A stretch of DNA of 64,000 nucleotides from Copromyces sp. CBS 386.78 (Eukaryota > Ascomycota > Sordariomycetes > Sordariales > Sordariaceae), in NCBI GenBank assembly GCA_030685235.1, contig MU839098.1:434001-498000 (forward strand). Reading direction: 5' to 3'. The position numbers and the translations under genes are program-made. The notes beneath the pieces are model-generated. The model saw only the letters and a program-made list of their open reading frames with translations. It was not told the origin of the DNA and searched no databases. Shown here piece by piece: positions 1-10,816 of the stretch. Position 1 is the first letter of the stretch; each line of letters opens with the position of its first letter.

Positions 1-12
1 TTCAATCCCACA

Positions 13-1034
13 ATGAACGTGCTCCTGTCGCCGCAGCCGCCTTTCTTCCCTCATCAACACGAACCCTCTCGTCGCTCGCCGCCCAGAACAAGTAAGTTGT
101 TGCACCATTGTTTTGTCATTGCATCGCAGCGTGCATCCACAGCACTGCTGGTATAAGACCTGGCTGGCGCTGCAGACTTGCTAACGACCTTCTGTCAGTG
201 TCGCACTATACCATGGCGTCCAGGAAAAGAAAAGCCGACGACGATGACAACGAAATGTCGGTCTCGCCGACCGGCTCGCCCGCGATCCACCCGAGGCAGC
301 TCTCGAGGCCGTCCAAGAAGGTCAGGGCTGGCATCGAACTTGCGGGACGTCCACTGCCCCTTCCCCGCCTCCTCGAAACCCTCGATAAGACGCAGCTGCG
401 AGCTGTGCTTCAGACAATCTGCGAGCGTCATCCGGACATTGGACATGAGGTCATGACATCTGCACCGCGACCATCAGCCAACGGGGCCCTCGAGGTTTTG
501 GGCGAATACCAGGACAAGCTACGGGCCGCCATTCCTTTCGGCAACTCGAGTTCCGAATACACCTATTATCGGGTGAAGCAGCCGCTCATGGCGTTGGTGG
601 ATGCTCTCGGCGATTTCACTCCCCAGTTCCTGCCGCCGGTTGAGCAGCAGACGACCGTATCGTTGGAGTACCTGAACCATGCAACAAAGATTATTCACGA
701 CCTACCCGATTTCGACAGCCAGCAATATCGCCACCACAAGGATGGAGCGTACGACGAGATATCCAGAGCGTGGGCGTTGGTGATCACGGAAGCGGCTAAA
801 CGAGGAGGAGGCTTCCACTTGCATAACGGAAAATGGGATCAGGTTCTGGCTAGGCACAACCAGCAGTCCGGAGGAAAGCTGGAGCAGGCCATGAACGCAA
901 TGATCAACGAGGTTGGATGGATCGGCGCGAACCAGAACTCTCATGGGCAGGGTTCTTCTTCGGACCCGAACTCGATACTCAACCAGCTCATCAACGGCAC
1001 ATATGGCGCACCTGTCCAAGTTGGTCCCTTCTAG
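13..1034 (+). CDS. STS1: Cut8/STS1-family nuclear proteasome tethering factor
   Basis: Two exons, 13..91 and 199..1034, give 304 residues. Exon 1 starts at an ATG 12 nt from the window edge and ends with the A of a split ATG codon. The intron has a GTAAGT donor, a GCTAACG branch site and a GTCAG acceptor. The shorter start at 213 lies in the same frame but would drop an N-terminus typical of fungal STS1 proteins, rich in Pro/His. A basic cluster (residues ~33-40 and ~60-68) looks like a nuclear localisation signal. The middle, with PRLLETLDKTQLRAVLQTIC, followed by a helical domain to about residue 270, matches the Cut8 fold. In yeasts this family anchors the 26S proteasome in or at the nucleus and is itself short-lived. 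The tail is low complexity (Gly/Ser/Asn). Family call confident; exon 1 slightly less so. Confidence 0.85.
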
Positions 1035-2438
1035 AACAGGCGACGACATGGTAATCAAAGTGCGCCGTGACTTGGCGTTTATAGGGATATTTATGGGACT
1101 GGGAGGAAAAGCAAAACGGACAGTAACGTCGGTTGCATCATGGTTTCTTTTGTCGTTCATTCTTTTTTTTCAACATTCAGGGCATTGTTTGGGGCGAATG
1201 GGAGGGAGGACATAGACAGGCGTGGGTTACTTGCGGTCAGGAATCATTGTTCACACGGCGTTGGTGTGTTGGCTTTTAAATGCTGTTATTCCTTTCCTTC
1301 ATTGTTGCCTTTCAAGCAACATCTCACCGGCACAACAAGATACCTCTTTCCTACCGGCCGTCTCTCGTTCTAGGGGACAACCTGTCAGTCACTTGCATGT
1401 ACACAAATTTTTAGCATGTCCTTTCCGAGGTCGGAAGTTTGGAGCATGTGTGTAACCACACTATCTTTACTGTATCCATTCCACCATAGCTAGCAATTGG
1501 AAAGGGAGTCTCGGATGACACAGTGTGCCTGGCGGGCGACTTGGTGTAAACACCCGTTCATGTTCCGGGTTCCTTGAGTGTATCCCGAGGGGAATCTTTG
1601 GGGCACAGCGGCTTGTTGGGATCAATCAAACTTGCCTTCCGTCTTATGGATGTGTAATCCAAGCAAGCCGTTCCCAGTGGTGGAATCGAAGTGTCCACAT
1701 CATGAGTCCAAACGCGTAACTCGGGTGATCATCTCTCCCCTTGAATCACCGTCTTGTTGGTAGAGACCAAAGCAATCTCGTCATAAAGTCCCTTGCATAT
1801 ATGATCTTGATTAACTGCAGTCATTCTCTGACACAGTGGCGACTCCCTTTGGAAACCAGGTACAATACTGTACCATGTGCCAGAAGGAAGCCATTCGAGA
1901 TACGAAATGGGATGGAATGAGGATCGAAGGATGACCAAGCTGGAACTTGAAGGATAACTGAAGAAGCTGAGGTAAACTCGCCCTACCCACGGGAACTTTT
2001 TTGGACTTTGGAGGAAAGAACAACAACATACCTAGGGTAGTAACGACGGACGGCAAGATTGATGATAGTGGGACCCTGAAGCTCCCTGTGTGACGGGATG
2101 ACAAAGGCCTAAAACTTGGTGAGGTAACCAACCAAACCCCACCGCCACAGGGGCCGATTCAGGCGGGTGTTAGGCAGACGCCGTTAGCGCCCCACGTGAT
2201 AACCTGTCCCGAACGTGCAACCAGAAGGCACCCTGAGCGCGCCTGCCTAATTTACACAGCGCGTCTTGTCGTTCCTGCCTCGATACATGACTGCATATCT
2301 CGCGACGGTTGCTTTGGGAAGCTCACGAAATCGTTGAAACTTTCTCCCCTCAACTCGTCCGTCCGTATTTCTCTTGCTGGGGATCCCACTGCGAACAAGT
2401 CGCTCACCACCAGCCTCGAGGCTGCTCTGCCAGACAAG
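1035..2438. other. Intergenic: STS1 3' region and RAD52 promoter
   Basis: No convincing gene. Open stretches on either strand are short and of non-coding composition. A minus-strand stretch around 1811-2131 contains one possible GTATGT donor near 2030, but no sensible protein follows. Confidence 0.5.
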
Positions 2439-4395
2439 ATGCCTGCGTATGTTTATTTCTGCTACAGACCCGTATCAACCGCGTCTGTCGCGGCCTTGGA
2501 GCGACGGTGAACCCTATTGACACTTTTTACAGGATCGGCGACCAACACAAGCTCATCACCAATCCGTTCGAGGAACCACAACGGCGAATCAGCGAATACA
2601 CAGCCCAAGAGATCGCCACACTCCAGAGCCGTCTCGAGAAACAACTAGGACCCGAGTACCTGTCGAGCCGCGCCGGCCCATCAGGCCAGAAAGTCCACTA
2701 CATCTCGTCAGAAAAATGCATCCAGCTCGCCAACGAGGTCTTTGGCTTCAATGGCTGGTCCTCCAGCATCCAGAATATCCAGGTCGACTTTGTCGATGAG
2801 CACCCTCAGACGCTGAAAATCAACATGGGCATCTCGGTTATTATGCGAGTCACCCTACGCGACGGAACGTTCCATGAGGATCTTGGCTACGGTCACATTG
2901 AGAACTGCAAGGGAAAGGCTGCTGCCTTTGAGAAGGCCAAGAAGGAAGCCACGACAGATGCCCTGAAGCGCGCGCTGCGCCAGTTTGGCAATGTGTTGGG
3001 CAACTGTATCTACGACAAGCAGTATTTGGCCAAGGTCACCAAGATGAAAGTTGAGCCAACCAGGTTCGCGGCGGATAATCTGCACCGACACTCCGATTTC
3101 GCCAAGAAGGAGCCGGTCGAGGCGGATGTCATGAAGATCGACTCGGTTGGGGCTGGCGCTCGTCCACCAGCATTGGGAAACGAGGAGTCATTTGAGGATT
3201 TGCTTGGAGGTAAGATCATTTGTTCACTACTTTTTAGGTGGGCTCGGCTAATGATGAACTAGAACTCGACGAGGCCGACTTCAACATGGCCGATGAGGGC
3301 CATCCGGACGAAGTTGTTCTACCACAACCTGTGCACAATAGCTTGAATGACAAGCCTGTACATCAGCAACTGACTAATCTCAATCCACAAGCACAACAAT
3401 CTCGGCCTCTGACACGATCGGGGTCAACAGGCAGCCTGAACACCCGACAACAACCACAGACTTCCAATCAGTTTACAGCGAGGGCCCAAAGTCGGCCTCC
3501 ACAACAGCAGTTCAATAACAATCAAAATCGTCCCATGGGCCAGCCGGTCAATAATTCCAGCAACACAAGCACTTCCAACGACCCCCAGAACTACACAACA
3601 CCACAGAAGCCTGCTCCTGCCGCTCCTGCTCCCCAATCGGGTGCGGGTGCGGCTGTAGCTCCCGCCCCAGAAACCGTTGGCTTCTTCTCCGCTAAAGCTG
3701 TGACCCAACTTCCGGAGGAGGCTTTGGCTAGTGGCCAAGTCGTACCGAAACCAGGTCTAGCATTCAACCCTCACGCCGAAAGTCCGTCCATCCGCAAGAC
3801 GCCCGGCATCGACCACACCAAGTCCAAACCGCTGGCCAGAAACGGTAAACACGTCCCTCCAGCCAAGACAGCCTCCGAGACAGAAGCTGAACCAATCACA
3901 ACATTTGCAAGACCTGCGGGAGCTCCGGCCGCATCACGACCAGTAACCATGAGCGAGGCGCGAGCCGCATCAGGAGGCTTCTCCCGAGCCGGGCCACCGA
4001 TGGGTGGTGGTAACGGCGGAAACATGGGCAAGCCAAATGTCGTCAACCCCCAACTTGATCAGACAAGGCGGATCGGTGCTCCTGGTATGGGGTTCTCAAG
4101 TAGTCCTAGTGGCAACCGGGGCCAGTATCGGCCGCTGACGGTGAAGCGGCCTGCTACTGCTATGGGAGGGAGTGCTGCTGGTCAGACCAAGGAGGGCAAC
4201 GGTGATGGTGCGGTAGCGGCAGCCGCGGGAGGTGCTACGACGACTGCAACAACAGGAGGTAATGCGGCTCCTTCTGCTGGTAACGGTGGGAATGGGAGAG
4301 TACCGCTAACTGACATGTCGGCTAATGCGTCGAATGCTACGGCAGCGGGAGCTGGTGCTAGTGGACCGGAGGTTAAGAGGCAGAGGGTGGCCTAG
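2439..4395 (+). CDS. RAD52: RAD52 recombination mediator (Neurospora mus-11 type)
   Basis: Three exons, 2439..2446, 2533..3209 and 3263..4395, encode 605 residues. Exon 1 carries only 8 coding nt before a GTATGT donor. The join to exon 2 restores MPAIGDQHKLI. Residues ~20-195 form the Rad52/22 DNA-binding and ring domain: KVHYISSEKCIQLANEVFGF, then GYGHIENCKGKAAAFEKAKK and TDALKRALRQFGNVLGNC. Rad52 anneals complementary single strands and loads Rad51 onto RPA-coated DNA in the nucleus. The C-terminal half is disordered and rich in Gln, Asn, Ala, Pro and Gly. It keeps a patch around VGFFSAKAV that resembles the region of fungal Rad52 thought to contact Rad51. The tail ends in a basic VKRQRVA. 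Length is ordinary for filamentous fungi. The very short first exon is the least certain part. Confidence 0.9.
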
Positions 4396-5987
4396 ACTTG
4401 GCCGGGATGAAGGCCAAATCTTCAAGGAGACCGGTGTCATGGGTTTTAGTCTCTCTGCTGCGTGTGTCGGTATGATGGTAAATGGTTTGGTATGGTGTAA
4501 GGTGTTTCGAGGCGTTTCTTGGGGACGAAATTCTTCACTTGCGCGGCTAAGGGCTGGGGCTCAATTTCGCTCTGTGGGTGCTTAATGAGATTAAACGCAC
4601 GCTTTATAAGAAGCGCGATAACTTGGGGGTGATTTTCGATGTTTTTTTCCAAGGCTTCTTCCCTTCCTAAGGAACAGTCTGGGCTACCTTCGTATGTTTT
4701 TTTTTCACAAGAATGGGATTTAAATCGACGACGGAGCAAGAGCCACGCGGTATCTTATTTGTGGTACAACTTAGATGACATGGTTTATATAAAAAGAAGG
4801 TTTCCACGATGATTGGTTCCGAGTACCGATCTAGGTAGCTCAAGTGACAATGAAATAAATAGGTTGCGAGCTGTATCATACCCTGGCTGACCGGTACCGA
4901 CTCGTGCACACTTTTTATCTGTACATATACCAAACCTTCCGTTCCTTCCTTCCGAATAACTCATGAGCCCCCCTTCCATATGAGTCGCAAAGTTGTGTTG
5001 GTCCATCCCGCCGCCTTGTAATATGTAAACTCGGGAGTACCTACATGGATTCACTCCTCGTTTCGAGCAGGTAACTATGCTTTTCTCCCTTTCCCCGCCT
5101 TACCGTCTCCCTCCCATCTTTTTTCGTGAAGTCTGTGTCTGGCTGTGGCATGATAAACACTGTTTATCCATTTTTTTCTAGTTATTTTGTGTAGGCGAGT
5201 GACCGGGATCGCCATATGACAGTTGTTGTACCTGAGACGTTATTGGTCATGTTATCCCTCCCAACATTGTTCAACTTTCTTGCTGCCTTGCAGTAGACAT
5301 ATACCTCACTGCTTGTTGGGGAAGGTTATACCCAAGAAGAAAGTCAGAAGTAATGGTAGTCATCGTATGGATTACGTGGAATTTGGCCATGACCAGCTGA
5401 GGAAAAAAAAAAGATATAAAAAAAAAGATGAGAACTGTTGGCACTGCGATATGCAGGCGCTCGAGATCGAAAGAGGCTTTGGATACATTGTTCAAGTATG
5501 TACAGCTCGTCCTCAGAATGTTGGTTGATGAACAGCTACCTAGTCAGCCCTGTTCAAGCCTTGGAGAAGGGCCGAACAGAACTTGAGCTTCGTCATGCGA
5601 TGTCAGGTAGGTAACGGACTTGAAAGTCAGCCCAAGTCATCAATCAAGGCACGGTGCGAAGCCAGGGAAAGATTAAAATAAAGATTAAAACTGAGCATAA
5701 AATATTTTATTTCATGCCATGATCGGCTCTAAAATTCTAGTAGACCACTCGTCTTTCAAAACCAACAACAAAGTTGTGCTTTCTGTTGCAAAAAAAGTAA
5801 AACTCCCGTTGGTATCGAAAACCCCAAAATTGCCTGCCACCAATGTCCCCTGAACGCCAACCAAATGTGCAAGTACAGAGTTAAAAAAAAGCAAAATGCG
5901 AAAAAGTATGTGCAGTGTAGTTGTGATGTTTGTTGTTGTGGTCATCCTCCACTGGAGACTTGGGCTGTCCCCCATGTCGAATTCGAG

Positions 5988-6069
<82 letters not shown>

Positions 6070-6185
6070 ACAGAACAAAACAGATCATATCAGAGCAGAT
6101 CTGAGATGGGAATCTATCTGTCTGTATCCTGATCGGCTCGGCTCCAAGTTTGATGTTGTGTTTCTCGAACGGAAAGCTCAAAAGC
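4396..6185. other. Intergenic between convergent RAD52 and a small mitochondrial gene
   Basis: Presumed 3' UTRs of both neighbours. AT-rich, with A and T runs (for example 5400-5425). It holds the GTT microsatellite described separately. No supported gene. Confidence 0.5.
5987..6070 (+). repeat. (GTT)28 trinucleotide microsatellite
   Basis: An uninterrupted run of 28 GTT units (84 bp). It lies about 115 bp beyond the stop codon of the minus-strand mitochondrial gene, so its transcript would carry AAC repeats in the 3' UTR if it extends this far. It produces long artefactual homopolymer reading frames on both strands (Leu, Cys, Val, Asn, Thr), which I reject as genes. Confidence 0.95.
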
Positions 6186-6565
6186 TTACATGTGACCATC
6201 AAGCACAGTCTTAGCAAGCAAAGGCCAGCCAAGAATGGAGCCGGCGACGATGGGGAAGCTGTTATTTTCAATCACCAGTCAGTCAACTTTTCATTCTTTA
6301 TACACAGCATCCCCAAAATCAGCAAAGGTAAAACTTACACAGCAACTTGACCAGCAATCTTCTTAAAGGTAGCACCCCAATCGGCACCAGCAGCGCCCGT
6401 CTGAGTGGGGATGCGCTCGTAGGGGGTGTGCAACTCCATCTTGCGAGCCCATTGGCGCATGGACTGGATGACGGAGAACTGGCGGGTGCCTTGGACGGCG
6501 GCCTTGCGAGAAGTGGCCTGGGTGGCGGCGCGGAAGGCGGAGCGGGCGAGGATGGGGGAGGCCAT
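6186..6565 (-). CDS. Small mitochondrial inner-membrane protein, possibly Cox26-like
   Basis: Two exons on the minus strand, 6565..6339 and 6258..6186, give 99 residues. The unspliced frame stops within the GTAAGT donor. Splicing to the AACAG acceptor adds a C-terminal hydrophobic segment (VAVFPIVAGSILGWPLLAK) that the unspliced reading lacks. The N-terminus (MASPILARSAFRAATQATSR...) is rich in Arg, Ala and Ser without acids, as in a mitochondrial presequence; a QFS motif follows and could be near the cleavage site. So it is probably a one-pass inner-membrane protein with a matrix or intermembrane-space soluble part. The short LGWP motif in the membrane span recalls, from memory, the tail of yeast Cox26, a small cytochrome oxidase subunit. 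That link is weak. A subunit of another respiratory complex is equally possible. Confidence 0.7.
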
Positions 6566-8375
6566 TTTGATTGTTTGGTGGTGATGTTACTCGAAAAACA
6601 GTTGAGTGAAGTTGTGGTTGTTTGTGATGTTTCCGAAAAATGGAAAGTGGTTGAGTGGTTGTTGTTTGGTGGTGATGAAGGTTGTTGAGGAGAGTTGTTT
6701 ATTTGCTGATCTGAGATCTAAAGATGTATTGATTGATGCTGTTGATGCTGATGATGATAGAAAAGAAAGGGTATCACAAACGTCGTGGGACACGATCCTC
6801 TTATACCAACTTTCTTTCTCATGCCTCCACCCATTTGACAACACCAAGATCCCCTACATCGCGATCTCTCCCGAACTTCCCAACTCCTACAAACCCAAAG
6901 AGACGGGTCCAGTCCCAACTAGACGGTACCAAAACAGCAACCCGTTGGACGATTCAAGGTCAACCACACCAAAACCGCATCATGCTGGATCATGGTGGTC
7001 CCATCCCCCCTCTCGAATCTCACCACTTACACCACCATCCATCCGGGTTCTGTTTTCCGACCCTCCCCAACCCTTATTCTCAATCAGTCCAGACGGGAGA
7101 AGCGAACAGGCCAAATCATATCACCAGACCTTCCAAAACACCAGATGCCAAGCACCCCCCTTTCCCCCAGGTGTGCCAGGCTGCTCAGCCCTACGAGTTG
7201 ATGGGATGAACGAATCAGATGAAATGTAATTGCCCTGGACTCTTCCCTGTGACTGCTGAAAGGATCCAGGCTTTCACTGTTTCTTCACTGAGAAGGGAAC
7301 GAGTGAGTGCGAGAAGTGAACGACACAGGAAGGGAATGGCACGATTTGGCACTGAGTCTCGGCCGGTCGTGGTGTGATCGGGGAGGTCCGACCTTCTTGG
7401 TCAGGGGTCTGTGATTGGGTAGATTGGAAGCGAACGGCGACAGGGGGTGGTCATTGGTGCAGTTGTGACGCTGTTTTTGTTTCAGTTGCTGGGGTTGGGG
7501 TTAAAGGTGAAGCTGACAGGCGGGAATGGCAATGTTGAACAGGAATAACTTGTCTCCCCGAGTCTGCATGTTTCTCCGGATGGCGGATGGTACCGGCGGG
7601 CGGTCCCTGACGATGGCTCGGATCGCTAAGGACGAAACCTAAAGGGGACGGTTGTGAGTTTTCCCGGAATATGGCAATTCAGGAACTTGCGATAACAGCA
7701 GCAAATGTCTCGGATCCGGCCACTGTCGCTGTCGCTGCCGGTGCCATATCTCATCCTTGGTCCAGCCCGGGATCCGAGTTGACACTACTTGGGGGTTACC
7801 ACGTACCACAAAACTTTCCATGATTCCGACTTCCTTTCATCTTAACTCGTTACTCGGACTGGACAAACACGGAAGGAAGCCATCGTGAAATTTCTCGCTT
7901 CTTCCCGAATTGAGCGGAGCCACGCAAACGCGGCAACGGGCCACATCCGGTCCTGAAAGCGGAGCCCGTCGGCGCCGGGTATCCACACGTCAGCCGATGG
8001 TCAAGCGCGATCCGGATGACTCCGGAAAACGCAGTCCCGGAAGCGTTGCGGTGCGGCTTTTTGACTCCGACTTCAAAGATCCGGAAGCGCCAGCTTACCT
8101 ATCCCTTCTCACAAAGAATGGTCCAAGGAGGAGAAACCCTCGGTATGCATCTCGTACCATCAGTCAACCTTCGGAAACGAAAAACTTGAGGGTATTCGGA
8201 ACTGGGTCTGGGGATGAGGGGTATCACGAGTTTTTCTTCTTTTTTTTTTTTTTTTTTGTCTTCGTTTTGCACCAATGTCTAAACCAACCCTTCTTATCCC
8301 CCTTTTTACCACTCTCCTCCGCCTCTCACCACATTGGCTGCTCACCCTTTCACGGGCAACCCCATCCCAAGGCAT
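6566..8375. other. Intergenic, 1.8 kb
   Basis: Promoter of the small mitochondrial gene on the left and 3' flank of homoserine kinase on the right. A T-rich tract sits at about 8231-8257. Open stretches around 6606-7229 and 7910-8386 have no recognisable protein features and no splice support. Confidence 0.5.
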
Positions 8376-9589
8376 CTAAGCCCTAGCAACCGTAGTCCCC
8401 TCCGCCGGCTCCAACAGCTCCCATCTGCAGACGATGTTGTTAGACTTAAACTCGTCAATGATCTTCTTGGCAATAGTCTCAAAGTTCTCCGTAGCCAGCG
8501 CGAGGATAGTCGGGCCGGCACCGGACAAGCAGACGCCCAAAAGGCCGGGCTGCGTGGCGGGCGTCATGGACTCGACGATCTTGGTCAGACCGGGGATCAG
8601 GACCTGGCGGTACGGCTGGTGCAGCTTGTCCTGCATGGCCAGGTTGATGAGCTCCGGGTCCGGGGGGGATTGGCCGAGAGCGACGGGGAGGAGGGCTATC
8701 CTTTGGAGGTTGAAGGTCTGGTTGTGAAGGTTAGTATTGGGGTTGTACATAGATAGGTTTTGATGGGGATGGGCATGAGACGTACAACATCCGCACGGGG
8801 ATATTCGGCGGGAAGAACCTCGCGGGCCTTGGCGGTAGGAACCTCGAACTCGGGGATGATGGCCACGGCCTTGATCTCGGGAGCCCAGGGGAACTTGATG
8901 TGGTGACCGATGCCGTGGGGAGGCGAAGGGGGCTTGACGCCGGTGTCGACACCGCCGGCGGGGGCGGGGAGGACCTCGCTGAGAGGGATCTCAGTGCGGG
9001 CCGTCTCCTCGGGCGTGAGGGGCTTGAGGTAGGTGCCGACGAAGCCACCGAAGAGGGCGGCGCCGACGTTGTCGGGGTGACGCTCTGCAGTTTCTTGTTA
9101 GTGGTTTTTTTTTTTTTGGTTAATAAGTGAGTGATGTGTAAGTGACCCACCAATCATGAGGCAGTAGTCAAAGAGACGTTCGGGAGTGAGGTCATGCAGA
9201 CCGCCGACCTCCTTGCCGAGCTGAACACCGGCCACGACAGCGGCGCCGGAGGAACCCAGACCTCTTCCGAGGGGGATGGGGTTCTTGATGTGCACATGAG
9301 TCTCGGCGGGGAAGCTGCGCTGGTCGTTGCAGCGGAGGACGTAGAGAGCCACACGGGTGATAAGGTTGACCTCGGGGTCCAGGCTGATATCCTCCTCGCC
9401 CTGGCCCTCGTAGGTGATGCGGCAGTTAAGCGGCTGGTCCGAGGTCGTCTTGGAGCGGTCGACGGTGACATGGAGCTCCAGGTACATGGACAAGGCCAGG
9501 CCAATGACGTCGAAGCCGGGGCCGATGTTGGCGCTCGAGCAAGGCGTCTTGATGACGAACTTTTCCATCTGCTGCTGGGAAGACGCCAT
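8376..9589 (-). CDS. THR1: Homoserine kinase (threonine biosynthesis)
   Basis: Three exons on the minus strand, 9589..9151, 9084..8786 and 8717..8376, give 359 residues. It phosphorylates the hydroxyl of L-homoserine with ATP, the step before threonine synthase, in the cytosol. It is a GHMP-superfamily kinase: SSANIGPGFDVIGLALSMYL at the N-terminus (residues ~18-37), the ATP-binding glycine-rich loop PLGRGLGSSGAAVVAG (~109-124), and the third conserved motif LLGVCLSGAGPTILAL near the C-terminus. The first intron join gives LMIERHPDNVGAALFGGFVG, which is typical for the family. Introns carry GTGGGT/CTGCAG and GTACGT/ACCAG borders with a TACTAACC branch site in the second. Length matches fungal Thr1 (about 350-360). 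Strong bias to C-ending codons fits a well-expressed enzyme. Confidence 0.93.
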
Positions 9590-10816
9590 TGTGACTGAGG
9601 TCGCGATAGGGGAGTCGGACTAATTACTACCAGGGGTTGAACCCAGTGGTGACTATGGTTTCACAGAAAGAAAAAGGGGGTGGTGGATGACAAAGTAAAC
9701 AAATCGGCCCTGCCTACTATGCCAAGAACACAAATGGTCTTTGTGAGATGCGTCACCTTCACACTTGAAATTTTGTTGAATTTCAATTGATTCCCAGACG
9801 AAGCTCCGAGGGTTCCCCGATTGCGGAGCGGAGCCCGGCGGGTGCTCCACCTTTTAGGGTTCGATCCACTGGTTTAAACCCCTGACTCTGTTCGTTTCGG
9901 GCGTTCATTCGTTTTCCAAGTCCAACACAGGCTCTTTCTTCAGATCGAATCAACATCAATGTTACCATAGTAACGAGAGCCGACACCACTGTGTTTCGAT
10001 ATATTGGGACCTAATACTTTGACAGTCACATATTCATCGACGGTTTTCCTTTGCTACCATCAGGAGGGAGTGTCCAAAATAGCACCAGAAGACGTTGGGC
10101 AAACATGTAGACACGGGGAATCCTCCTTTTTCTGAATTATTGCTATCAGTACGATAATGACTGCCGTTTATTTCAATCAGCTTCGATGTACAACTTCAAA
10201 GATTTATCAACGTCTGTTGATTCGACGATGCTGCGAAACGAAAAGCGCAAGCAGATTTTCAACACTACCAAATTTCCCAGCCCTGACATCACGAATGTGA
10301 TTCTTCGTTCGGGTTCTAGTCCCTGGATGTTTTATTCAAGTCTGAGACACTTACAAGGCTGAAGATCTCTTTTCCGTCGTTGCTGTAGACACGGCACCAA
10401 GAAGGCTACCTCCATGTAAACATTGACAACTGAGTTTTTCGAGGAATGATTTGCACATGGACTTGGTTGTGGTTCGTTTTGCTTTATTCCGTTACTTCCT
10501 TCTAACCTTGAACGCTGCGCAGGTTATCCATGCTGGTACAGAACGCAGGCATTCCTCTATCTTCTTTTTCGGACACTAGTAAGATATGCATCTTGATTTG
10601 GCAGTTCTTTCATCCCTTTCCAAACACTCTTATCCTGCACTTTAGCAAGAGCGTTCACTTCAGAAGAGGCTCTTGTAACACATCATGTAACCGTTGTTGA
10701 TGTTCCCACATTGACCCTCACATATGGGTAAACGTTCTCGGGTTCTTTTCCCCTCGGTAATAGATGAAGCTGCCATCCTAAACCGGCGATCTTGCCGACA
10801 CATTCGAGAACGCCCT
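9590..10816. other. Intergenic: homoserine kinase promoter and 3' end of neighbour
   Basis: No coding region seen. One TGACTCT heptamer (9883..9889) differs by one base from the TGACTCA site of fungal general amino-acid control. One such near-match is not enough to claim regulation. Confidence 0.45.

Noticed and set aside
5865..6271. Long homopolymer proteins (poly-Leu, Cys, Val, Thr, Asn) on both strands
   Set aside because: They are translations of the (GTT)28 microsatellite in every frame.
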